A stretch of DNA of 61,480 nt, from assembly GCA_029213265.1 (NCBI GenBank), contig JARGNG010000026.1:1-61480 (forward strand), in the 5' to 3' direction. The stretch is from Verrucomicrobiales bacterium. Lineage in GTDB: Bacteria; Verrucomicrobiota; Verrucomicrobiia; Verrucomicrobiales; DEV007. The notes under the pieces are model-generated. The model was not told where the DNA came from and searched no databases. It saw nothing but the letters and a program-made list of their open reading frames with translations. Positions 17,399 through 25,346 of the stretch are shown one piece after another. Position 1 is the first letter of the stretch. Each line of letters starts with the position of its first letter. Both the position numbers and the translations under genes were made by a program.

Positions 17399-18484
17399 CT
17401 ACTTCCTTACGCCAAACATCTGGATCGAATCGGAATCTTTCATCCGGTAGCCCGTCCCGAAAGGAAGATTCTTTGCGACGCCTGACTGGTAGACCCGATG
17501 CAGAAAAGGTTGATCATATTCACTGAACATATCGATCGGCCCCACGTAGTTCCCGTAGTAGGCCACGTTGTAGTAGGTCGCAAAAAATTCAGCGGGTATG
17601 CCGGAAGCATCCTGCAAAATGAATTGGCAATCCCCGACGAGGAAATTTCGAATGTTGGCAAACGCGTCGGTGTGCATGAGGAAAGAAGCCGCCTTCAGAT
17701 AGCCAACGCTGTTCGGCTTCGATGCGAGAAACTGGTGAAACGGACTTCCATTCGTAAATCCCGCGTCGGACAAGTCGGTTTTGAAATAGTACAAATTCTG
17801 GGCCGACGGATCACCGAAGGTAGGATTCACCTCGCGGATTCGCAGCCAGATTCCGGTGGCATCGGCCGCTCCGGACTGCACCACGCTCCCGTTCGCCTCC
17901 AGCGTCACGTAGTTGGCGTCAATGACTTCGTGACCGGTGAGCGAGGCAAAGTAGAGGAGCACAGGAAATACCCCGTCGATTCCCTGTTTTCCGAAATCTT
18001 CCCGCATCTCCTTGGTGATGAAGAAATTTCTTCTCGAAATGGAGCGGAGCGTGTAATTCAAATGCGTCAGGTAGTTCTGCAACTCCGCTTCGCTCATCGC
18101 AAAGAAATCCGGAATCGTTCCGAGCGGCTCAAGACCTGCGAGAATGTATTCCGGCACTCCGGGAAAAACGGTCGTCGCGTGGACGAAGTCCGGCCCCCCG
18201 AACATGTATTTCACGCATTGAGGCCTCGTCAGCTGAGGCTGAATTTCTCTCATCGCCCACTGTTTGACCGCCTTGAGTCGACCTTCTTCCCACTTGGCCG
18301 AAAGTTCACCGGTCTCGTAGTAATGCTTTCGTACCGCCGGGCGGCCAATCAGCTGATTGAGCGGACTCGAAACCGTAAGTGGTTTGCCGGCCACGAAGCG
18401 TGAGACATCGTCAAAGGAGACATTTTGCGCGTTCAGAGAACCTGACAGGACAAGAATCGAGGAGAGGAGAATTCGGAGTTTCAT
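17399..18484 (-). CDS. Secreted protein of unknown function
   Basis: A 361-residue protein with a clear signal peptide (MKLRILLSSILVLSGSLNA). I do not recognise the family. The mature part begins N-V-S-F-D-D-V-S-R-F-V-A-G and is rich in aromatic residues (Y-Y-F-K, A-Y-Y-G-N-Y). It contains H-E-V-I-D-A-N-Y, Q-P-Q-L-T-R-P-Q-C and a C-terminal M-F-S-E-Y-D-Q-P-F-L-H-R-V-Y. No heme, metal or nucleotide motif is evident. It is 38 bases upstream of a sulfatase and likely in the same transcript. A paired AACAGGGTT/AACCCTCTT box lies 52-82 bases before its start. Confidence 0.7.
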   Translation of the reverse strand: MKLRILLSSILVLSGSLNAQNVSFDDVSRFVAGKPLTVSSPLNQLIGRPAVRKHYYETGELSAKWEEGRLKAVKQWAMREIQPQLTRPQCVKYMFGGPDFVHATTVFPGVPEYILAGLEPLGTIPDFFAMSEAELQNYLTHLNYTLRSISRRNFFITKEMREDFGKQGIDGVFPVLLYFASLTGHEVIDANYVTLEANGSVVQSGAADATGIWLRIREVNPTFGDPSAQNLYYFKTDLSDAGFTNGSPFHQFLASKPNSVGYLKAASFLMHTDAFANIRNFLVGDCQFILQDASGIPAEFFATYYNVAYYGNYVGPIDMFSEYDQPFLHRVYQSGVAKNLPFGTGYRMKDSDSIQMFGVRK

Positions 18485-18535
18485 AGGTAAACTACGTCGA
18501 AAAGATCAATCTATTTCATTCAAAGCGAAAGAGTC

Positions 18536-18566
18536 AACAGGGTTAGGCGCTGTGCTCAACCCTCTT
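18536..18566. promoter_or_regulatory. Paired AACAGGGTT / AACCCTCTT inverted box
   Basis: AACAGGGTT (18536-18544) and AACCCTCTT (18558-18566) form an inverted pair with a 13-base spacer, one mismatch from perfect. It lies upstream of the secreted protein gene at 18484 (minus strand). The half-site and spacing are shared with four other pairs in the window. Confidence 0.45.
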
Positions 18567-18634
18567 GAGCCATCGGGTCTTCTTCTACAACGAATCTCCC
18601 GCGAAAACCTCAGTATTTTTCTGCGTCGATTCGA

Positions 18635-20365
18635 CTAAAGCCTCGGTTTCGCCGGCTTCACCGGAGCAGCCCAGGCAGCGGCACCTTTCAATTTCACTTT
18701 CCGGCGGAAGACTTTGTCTCCGCAGGTTGCATAGAGAGTGTTCCCGTGGAGCGCAACATTGGAGGGATGACGTTCCCCGATCGGTGAGGGCACAATCAGA
18801 TGAACGCGACCCGGCTGATCGCAGATTTGAATCCCCATCTGCGTCGCGACCAGTAACCACCCGTCTTCACTGACAGCCATGCCGTCAGCATGGCTGCGCA
18901 CGTCGACCGAAGCCGGAGGCAGGTGCAAGTGAAAATAGGGCTGCACAAAGGCCAATGTTCCGTCTTTCTTCCGCTGGCCGGACCACACAAACCGCCCCGC
19001 GTAGTCGGCCGCGTAGACCAGTGATTGATCGGGACTGAGAACGACTCCATTCACGCCGGAAAACTCATCACTGGCGATCTTCGCCTTTTCTCCGGGGACA
19101 ATCACCCAGACGGCCTTTTTCCCCGGATCGGTAAAATAGACCGTTCCATCATGCGCAACGACGACATCATTCGGCCGAACCCTCTCCGCATGCACCGACA
19201 TCTCGCCGCTATCGATGTTCCACGAAACGAGACGTCCCGGCTGACGTTGGCATCCATACAAAGTCTTCCCGTCCGGGGCAAAGGCGAGTCCATTCGTCCC
19301 GCCCGTATTTTCCTGAAACAGGGTCTGCTTTCCATCAGCATCCAGCTTCCAGATCTTGCTCCCCTCGAGATCGGTGAAGAAGAGTTCCCCGTCCGCATTC
19401 ACCGCCGGTCCCTCGGTGAACTGATGCCCCTCGCTGATTTTCTCCCAGCCCTCACCCTCGAGTAGAAATTCAACCGCTTTGCTTTTTGATTTGTCAGGAT
19501 GCGTTTGAATCTCGCGCCCTTCTTTCCAGCCTTCCCAGAGCCAGCGCATCACATCGGACAGGATCGCGTTGCCGTGTTTGCGATTGTGTCCTCCTTCGCC
19601 CCATTCGTGATTCACTTCGTATCCGGCCCACTGGAAGGAAGCGAGCATATCCTGATTCGCGACCCACCAGCTTCCACAGTAGAGATTGTTGTCATTCTTT
19701 CCGTCCTGCAGAAAAATCCTCAGCGGCTTCGGCTCCATCTTGCGAACGAGAACGGGAAGCTCATTTCCGCCACGTAGTCCCACGTAGGTTCCCACCGTTG
19801 TATACACCCGGCGGAATTGGTCGGGACGCTCCCAGGCCACCTGAAAGGCGGCAATCCCCCCGGAACTCGATCCGCAAAGGCCCCGCAGGTTCGGATCCGG
19901 GGTCACATTCAAATCGTTCAATGCTTCCGGCATCACTTCCTCGAGGAGAAAACGTGCGTAGCGACCATCGGCGGCATCATATTCAAAGGACCGATTGTAT
20001 CTCGCCAGAGCATTTTCATCGAGCCCGGGAACCACCCCCGGATTCACAAAAAGCCCGATCGTGACGGGCATGTCACCGGCATGAATGAGATTGTCGAATG
20101 TCACCGGAACCGTTTTGAGATAGCTTATCCCATCCTGAAAGACCATCAAGGCGGCCGGCTTCTCTGCCTCATACTGCGCGGGGATGTAGACCGCATACTC
20201 TCGACTCGTACCGGGATAGATTTTGCTCGAAGCAAACACCCCCTTCCGCACCTTGCCGGCGGGGACGCCGTCCTTCTTGAGCATGTCAGGATGAACCGGG
20301 TAGGACTCCTCCTGCGCGCCCACCAGCGCCAGGCTCAATCCGAATACTGCAAAGATAGATTTCAT
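18635..20365 (-). CDS. Esterase (Fes/EsteraseD type) fused to SMP-30/gluconolactonase-like beta-propeller
   Basis: A 576-residue secreted protein (MKSIFAVFGLSLALVGAQ signal). Residues 40-280 form an alpha/beta-hydrolase of the enterochelin-esterase type: S-R-E-Y-A-V-Y-I-P and A-A-L-M-V-F-Q-D-G, with the nucleophile elbow G-S-S-S-G at 165-169 (Ser 167). Residues about 310-560 form an SMP-30 beta-propeller: F-T-E-G-P-A-V-N-A-D-G-E-L-F-F-T-D, N-G-L-A-F-A-P-D-G-K-T-L-Y, R-P-N-D-V-V-V-A-H-D-G and G-V-N-G-V-V-L-S-P-D. Both domains act on sugar esters or lactones in other systems, so removal of ester groups from carbohydrates is plausible. The exact substrate is unknown. Confidence 0.85.
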   Translation of the reverse strand: MKSIFAVFGLSLALVGAQEESYPVHPDMLKKDGVPAGKVRKGVFASSKIYPGTSREYAVYIPAQYEAEKPAALMVFQDGISYLKTVPVTFDNLIHAGDMPVTIGLFVNPGVVPGLDENALARYNRSFEYDAADGRYARFLLEEVMPEALNDLNVTPDPNLRGLCGSSSGGIAAFQVAWERPDQFRRVYTTVGTYVGLRGGNELPVLVRKMEPKPLRIFLQDGKNDNNLYCGSWWVANQDMLASFQWAGYEVNHEWGEGGHNRKHGNAILSDVMRWLWEGWKEGREIQTHPDKSKSKAVEFLLEGEGWEKISEGHQFTEGPAVNADGELFFTDLEGSKIWKLDADGKQTLFQENTGGTNGLAFAPDGKTLYGCQRQPGRLVSWNIDSGEMSVHAERVRPNDVVVAHDGTVYFTDPGKKAVWVIVPGEKAKIASDEFSGVNGVVLSPDQSLVYAADYAGRFVWSGQRKKDGTLAFVQPYFHLHLPPASVDVRSHADGMAVSEDGWLLVATQMGIQICDQPGRVHLIVPSPIGERHPSNVALHGNTLYATCGDKVFRRKVKLKGAAAWAAPVKPAKPRL

Positions 20366-20392
20366 GGAAAGAACTATTCACCCTGAACTCGC

Positions 20393-20462
20393 GACTTCCT
20401 GCATTTAGAAGTCCGTCATTGCGCGGTGGGATGGCGAAGCCGGAGGAATTCGCCCGAATTCC
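20393..20462. repeat. Pair of hairpins between the esterase and SnoaL-like genes
   Basis: GACTTC/GAAGTC (20393-20398, 20408-20413) and a perfect 7-base stem GGAATTC-GCCC-GAATTCC (20445-20462) lie between a gene start (20365) and a gene end (20478). They may terminate the downstream-ending gene on the minus strand. The pair of stems recalls the BIME-like elements, but the GTAG ends are missing. Confidence 0.35.
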
Positions 20463-20477
20463 CGGATCGGCAGTGGC

Positions 20478-20912
20478 TCAAGAAGCCGAGTCCTCCCGTC
20501 CCGGGGAAAAGATCACCTCGATACGCCTTGGATCGAACAGATTGAGCTGAGCCAGAAGTGAGGTGTAGTCGACGACATTGCGGATCTGAATGAGGCGTCC
20601 GTTTTCAAACTTGCCCGAGAAGCTGAATATCATATCGACCTGTCGCTGCGACTCCCGGTGTCTGGCTCCAAATCGGGCATGCCCTGCCACTTCGTTTTCT
20701 TCTGCGACCAGCTCCAGCACTTCGACGTGAATCTGATCAAAGGCGGTCGTGAAAGACTCGTGGACGGAGAGAAATCCCCGGGGCCCGCGAACCGTGGTTG
20801 TGAGACCGAGGATCTCACATCGCGGATCCATCAGGTCTTCAATCGCTGATCGATCCAGATGGTTCCATACCCGGTCAAACCATTCCCGCGTCAGTTCTTT
20901 GGCTGTTTTCAT
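20478..20912 (-). CDS. SnoaL-like / NTF2-fold protein
   Basis: A 144-residue soluble protein from the ATG at 20912. The longer frame to 21215 is rejected because its first hundred residues overlap the sulfatase gene. Helical N-terminus K-T-A-K-E-L-T-R-E-W-F-D-R-V-W-N, then D-L-M-D-P-R-C-E-I-L-G-L, G-P-R-G-F-L-S-V-H-E-S-F and beta strands ending in G-R-L-I-Q-I-R-N-V-V-D-Y. This is the SnoaL-like, ester-cyclase-type NTF2 fold. Such proteins are enzymes or ligand binders of many kinds; no specific role is suggested by the neighbours. Confidence 0.7.
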   Translation of the reverse strand: MKTAKELTREWFDRVWNHLDRSAIEDLMDPRCEILGLTTTVRGPRGFLSVHESFTTAFDQIHVEVLELVAEENEVAGHARFGARHRESQRQVDMIFSFSGKFENGRLIQIRNVVDYTSLLAQLNLFDPRRIEVIFSPGREDSAS

Positions 20913-21001
20913 TGAGAGTCTCAGAGGAAACGTATCAGCGTGCAGCCGCGCTCGCAAGAGCGTGGGGTAGGCAATTGCGGCCGCCGTGGTCCGACCACTT
21001 T

Positions 21002-22798
21002 TCACTCCCCTGAAAAGTCCCATTCCTGCAGCACCTTTCCGTTCTCCCGCTGCAACCGGATCGTCTTGATCGCCGCATTGGTCCCATCGTCGAAGCGGAC
21101 GCGCAGATGAACGATTTCCCCGGACGTGCCGATGGTACCCTTCCGGAGATTCCCCTCTCCTGAAAAAAGAACATTTTGCCCTTCGACAAAGTCCTTCTGA
21201 TCTTCCTCCCTCCACTGCACGGAGACGTCCCCCGACGGGGCTTTTGCCATATGGATCTGCACTTCGACGGGGCCTTTCACGGCAAAACGACTGTTCGTAA
21301 TAAATGGTGCAAACCGCTGCTTCCCATTGGAATCAATCAAATGAAGGGCGCCGGCCCGCTTTCTCAACTGCCCGTTTCGAATGATCCACCCGTCGATCGT
21401 GTCGTCTTTGAGCTTCTTTGCGACGGCCTTCGAAACGGGTTTGCCGTCGAGATAGTGATCGTAGTATTGATTCCAGACCTCCGGCATGCTGTCTCCCTGA
21501 AATCCGGGAGGATTGAGCTCCTGGGTCCACGCTTGCAGGCGCTTCCGCAAACGGTCCGCAATCTCCGGGTGGCTCACCATCAGATTCTTCTTTTCCTCGG
21601 GATCCCCCACGATGTCGAAAAGATATTCACGACTGCCACCCCGAAGAAACTTCCACTTTCCTTCACGGATCGCGGACTGACTGGCCCAGCGCCAATGGAG
21701 AACTTCGTGCGGCGCCCCTTCTTTCTCCCCGCTCCAGTAGGGAACGAGGTTCGCTCCATCGCGAGTCTCGTCTTTCGGCAAGCCTGCCAGATCTGCCGCT
21801 GTGGCCGCAACATCAAGGGACATCACCGGCTCGTCGTAGATTTGTCCCGCTGGAATCCGGCCGGGCCACGCGGCGACAAAGGGGACGCGAATCCCGCCTT
21901 CACTCAGCATTCCCTTTTCACCGTTCATGGGCTCGTTCAAAGATCCGTCCCATCCGGGGCCTCCACCGGGCGCATCGACTTTGTGAATCTTGAGCGGGGC
22001 ACCGTTGTCGCCGACGAAGAAGAGAAGCGTATTTTCCGTGAGGTTTTTTTCTTCCAGCTTTTTCCGAATCGCCCCCACCCCGTCATCCATCGCCGATATC
22101 ATTGCCAGTGCCTGCCGGCGGCGTTCCGGCATTTCCCCCGGAAATCGTTTCAAGTATTTCTCCGGAGCATCAAGGGGAACATGAGGAGCCCGATAGGCCA
22201 CATACAGGAAGAACGGCTTTTCCGCATGACGATCAATGAAAGCGGTCGCGGCGAGGGAACAGGCATCGAGATGATACATCTTTGTATCGTCCTTTCCCGG
22301 CTCGCGATCCGATCCATCGAGGCGAAAGGTGGCAAAAGCAGGCGCTCCCGAGTTTTTTGCAAACACATCGTCGAATCCGTGAGTGGGAATTTCCTGTGCA
22401 GGCCCGAGGTGCCACTTCCCAATCTGGCCGGTAGCGTAGCCGACTTTCCGAAGGCGCTCGGCGATGGTGACTTCAGCATTAAAACCCTCCAGCGAACTCC
22501 CGTTCGTTTCCAATCCAAACTTGCTTTGGTCGCGTCCGGCGAGCAATCCGCCCCGGGAGGGAACACACTGAGGTGCGGTCACATATCCATTCGTGCATCG
22601 CACACCATCGGCGGCAAGCTGATCAATGTAGGGCGTCTTGAGATCCCCGTAGATGCCAGCGGCACCAATGTCGGGCCAGCCATGATCATCGGTGTAAATG
22701 AGGATCACATTCGGAGTATCCGCTGCTATGATCGGAAAAAGAAAGAGGCTCAGGCCTGCGGCGATAAGAAAACGGGAAATCATAGTTCGGGGGATCAT
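21002..22798 (-). CDS. Sulfatase (formylglycine-dependent), secreted, with C-terminal extension
   Basis: A 598-residue protein. The ATG at 22798 is used; another at 22783 is equally possible, and both leave a good Sec signal (ISRFLIAAGLSLFLFPIIAA). The core motifs are N-V-I-L-I-Y-T-D-D-H-G-W and the active-site C-V-P-S-R, Cys 78 from the 22798 start, followed by G-K-W-H-L-G and G-D-N-G-A. After the usual sulfatase end (about residue 440) there is roughly 150 residues of beta-rich sequence that probably packs as an added substrate or surface-binding domain. It stands in a minus-strand run between a DUF1592 protein and a SnoaL-like protein. Polysaccharide sulfate removal is inferred. Confidence 0.93.
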   Translation of the reverse strand: MIPRTMISRFLIAAGLSLFLFPIIAADTPNVILIYTDDHGWPDIGAAGIYGDLKTPYIDQLAADGVRCTNGYVTAPQCVPSRGGLLAGRDQSKFGLETNGSSLEGFNAEVTIAERLRKVGYATGQIGKWHLGPAQEIPTHGFDDVFAKNSGAPAFATFRLDGSDREPGKDDTKMYHLDACSLAATAFIDRHAEKPFFLYVAYRAPHVPLDAPEKYLKRFPGEMPERRRQALAMISAMDDGVGAIRKKLEEKNLTENTLLFFVGDNGAPLKIHKVDAPGGGPGWDGSLNEPMNGEKGMLSEGGIRVPFVAAWPGRIPAGQIYDEPVMSLDVAATAADLAGLPKDETRDGANLVPYWSGEKEGAPHEVLHWRWASQSAIREGKWKFLRGGSREYLFDIVGDPEEKKNLMVSHPEIADRLRKRLQAWTQELNPPGFQGDSMPEVWNQYYDHYLDGKPVSKAVAKKLKDDTIDGWIIRNGQLRKRAGALHLIDSNGKQRFAPFITNSRFAVKGPVEVQIHMAKAPSGDVSVQWREEDQKDFVEGQNVLFSGEGNLRKGTIGTSGEIVHLRVRFDDGTNAAIKTIRLQRENGKVLQEWDFSGE

Positions 22799-22855
22799 AC
22801 GAGACCCCCACTATGAACAGGGGAATGCTCCGGGGAAATAGCAGAAAGCGCACAA

Positions 22856-25222
22856 TCAATGTCCCGGCGGCCTCGTCGCGAAGAGATCCCCGTCTCCCCG
22901 GCGCTTCTGAAAAGGCGCGCTCTCGATGACTCCGTACACGATCTCGCGCAACGTCGCTCCGTGGGATTCGATGTTGTTCACGATCTTGTCGATGGTTGGC
23001 GCATCGTAGTACTCGATTCCCCGCCCTACGGCATAGGTGAGAAGCTTTTCCGAGAGGGCCCGGTGGAAATCCCGATACCGGGCGGTCGCGAGAATGTGGC
23101 TGAGTTGCTTGGCATTCCCGAACTGCTCCCCTGTCATGAGCTTCCCGCTCGCATCGATCGCCTGGCCATTGTAGGTATCGCGCCAGAGGCTGACCGGATT
23201 GTAGTTTTCCAGAGCGAGACCAATTGGGTCCATCCGCGCATGACAGGACGCACACATCTTTTGCTCCGAGTGGAGGGCCAGGAGGTCACGCAACGGAAGA
23301 TCTTTATTTCCCCCTTTGGCAGTCTCTTCCAGCGGAGGCACATCCGGCACCGCTGGAGGCGCAGGAGTGGCAAGAAAGTTTTCGAGGACAAAGAGCCCGC
23401 GCTTCACCGGTGACGTCCGGGTCGGGTTGGAAGTCACGACGTGAAAGGTTCCCTGGGAAAGAAGACCTCCACGGCTGGAGTCCTTCGGGAGATCGACCCG
23501 ACGCATGTGGTTTCCCTTCACCCCCTCGATGTCATACCACTCAGCCAGCGTCTCATTGAGGAAGGTATATCTCGCAGTGAGCAGTTCCGTAGCGGGACGA
23601 TTTTCGCGCAGGACATGACCGAAGAAATCCTCGCTCTCCTTGCGCATCGATTCGCGCAACCGTCCGCTGAAAGTTCGTCGGGCTTCGCCGAGATCCCGAA
23701 TATTCAGAACCCGTCGCTCATCGATATTGATCGTCTGCACGTCACGCGCCATCAGCCACTGGCCCACGAAGTTCTGGATAAAGCGGTCCGACTTTTCATC
23801 TTTGAGCATCCGGTTGACCTGGTCCCGCAGTTGAACGCGCAGCTTTCCTTCCCCGGCTAGGCGCATCAGCTCCTCATCCGGGGTCGAAGACCAGAGGAAG
23901 TAGGAAAGACGCGAGGCCAGCGCAAATTCATCAATCGGAACCACCTTTCCGGGGTTGTCCGGCTCCGGTTGAATCTCGGCTCGCATCAGGAACCGGGGAC
24001 TCACCAGGATCGCAGTGATCGCCTGCGCGATCCCGTGTTCGAAGCGCTTTCCTTCCTGCTTGTCCACCTGCCGCGCAATCGCAACTAGCCGTTCCAAAGT
24101 CGCGTCGTCGACGGGACGGCGGAAGGCCTGGGTCGCAAACCGTTTTAGAATCTTCCTGCGATACGGATCCCTCGCATCTTCATCATCCGAAGGAGGCCCC
24201 TCCGAAAACAAATACTGAACATGCCAGGGGTAGTTTTTCTGACTGCCATCAAGGGGGCCGCGAATCCGAATATTGTCGACCACAACCGCCAGCTTATCTT
24301 CGCCTTCCTGCGGCGGTTCTCCGCTTTCCGTCGCAATCCAGAGGGTCTGCCCGTTGCCCTTCTTCAGATTGGCTTTGGTCTTGAGGGAAAGGCTTCTCGA
24401 ATTATCCCATCCCAGTTTCCGGGACGTGAGCTCTTTGTCCCCCACTCCGATTTTGAGGGAAGCGCTGTGAGACGATGCCTGCTCCGATCCGCGGATTCGA
24501 AAATCGAGTCGAATCTCATAGTCACCGTCGAAATTGATCCACGGATTTTCCTCCATTTTTCTCGGGTGATCAAAAGGCAGCCACTCCACCGACCAGTCTT
24601 CGCTCCGGTCATCACGGAATTCCTTTTTATTCAGCCACCACTCCATGATCTCCGGACCGGCCGTCGGAACCGCCTTTTCCACCACCTGCTCCGCCGCTTC
24701 GAGATATTTTTCCATCAGGAGAGGCGAAATGCTCAGCACATCGCCAATCGTATCGAAGCCATACCCGGTGTCATCGGCAGGGAGAATGTCCTCGACGTCG
24801 AAGTCGATTCGCAGAAGATCCTTTACCGTATTCCGATACTCTTCCCGGTTGAGACGCCGAATCGTGACCCTTCCCGGATCCGGATTTTCGTGATCGATTT
24901 GGAAGACTTTGCTCTCAATAAACGCGAGAACTTTTTCCCGTTCCTCGTCGCTGGGCTGCTTTTTGTCAGCCGGTGGCATGAGGTTGCTCCTCACATTCTT
25001 CCAAGTCTCAAACCAGACATCGAAATTCTTGAGGTGATCCTGGATATTCTCATACTCATCCATCGCAAAATCGCCTTTGTCCATGCCATCGCCGTGGCAG
25101 TCGTAGCAATAGTCCATCAGGATCGGCTCGATCTCATCAAACGCCTCCTGCTCTGCCATTGCCACGGCCGGAGCCAGGGCAATCCAAAGAAAAAGCGCGA
25201 GTCTGGTGGGAGAAAATTTCAT
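22856..25222 (-). CDS. DUF1592-domain c-type cytochrome protein without an adjacent DUF1552 partner
   Basis: A 788-residue secreted protein (MKFSPTRLALFLWIALAPAV signal). Heme site C-Y-D-C-H at residues 39-43, then R-R-L-N-R-E-E-Y-R-N-T-V-K-D-L-L (DUF1587), [14 protein letters not shown] (DUF1592), R-G-G-L-L-S-Q-G-T (DUF1588) and a second heme site C-A-S-C-H-A-R-M-D-P-I-G-L-A-L-E-N-Y, then DUF1585 near the end. The architecture matches the gene at 6542, but no DUF1552 gene follows; a sulfatase lies 58 bases downstream instead. It may rely on a DUF1552 protein encoded elsewhere. Confidence 0.9.
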   Translation of the reverse strand: MKFSPTRLALFLWIALAPAVAMAEQEAFDEIEPILMDYCYDCHGDGMDKGDFAMDEYENIQDHLKNFDVWFETWKNVRSNLMPPADKKQPSDEEREKVLAFIESKVFQIDHENPDPGRVTIRRLNREEYRNTVKDLLRIDFDVEDILPADDTGYGFDTIGDVLSISPLLMEKYLEAAEQVVEKAVPTAGPEIMEWWLNKKEFRDDRSEDWSVEWLPFDHPRKMEENPWINFDGDYEIRLDFRIRGSEQASSHSASLKIGVGDKELTSRKLGWDNSRSLSLKTKANLKKGNGQTLWIATESGEPPQEGEDKLAVVVDNIRIRGPLDGSQKNYPWHVQYLFSEGPPSDDEDARDPYRRKILKRFATQAFRRPVDDATLERLVAIARQVDKQEGKRFEHGIAQAITAILVSPRFLMRAEIQPEPDNPGKVVPIDEFALASRLSYFLWSSTPDEELMRLAGEGKLRVQLRDQVNRMLKDEKSDRFIQNFVGQWLMARDVQTINIDERRVLNIRDLGEARRTFSGRLRESMRKESEDFFGHVLRENRPATELLTARYTFLNETLAEWYDIEGVKGNHMRRVDLPKDSSRGGLLSQGTFHVVTSNPTRTSPVKRGLFVLENFLATPAPPAVPDVPPLEETAKGGNKDLPLRDLLALHSEQKMCASCHARMDPIGLALENYNPVSLWRDTYNGQAIDASGKLMTGEQFGNAKQLSHILATARYRDFHRALSEKLLTYAVGRGIEYYDAPTIDKIVNNIESHGATLREIVYGVIESAPFQKRRGDGDLFATRPPGH

Positions 25223-25346
25223 TCCTTGTAGAAGTTACGAGTGAAGACAAGAAAGGGCATCCGGCGCATCAACGTGTTGCGGTGAATACTCCATTGAGTA
25301 ATCCAATGAGAAAGTCGGATTCTGCGAATTCCTCGTCGAATCCTGC

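Noticed and set aside
20913..21215. Longer N-terminus of the SnoaL-like protein
   Set aside because: It overlaps the sulfatase gene on the same strand and resembles shadow coding.
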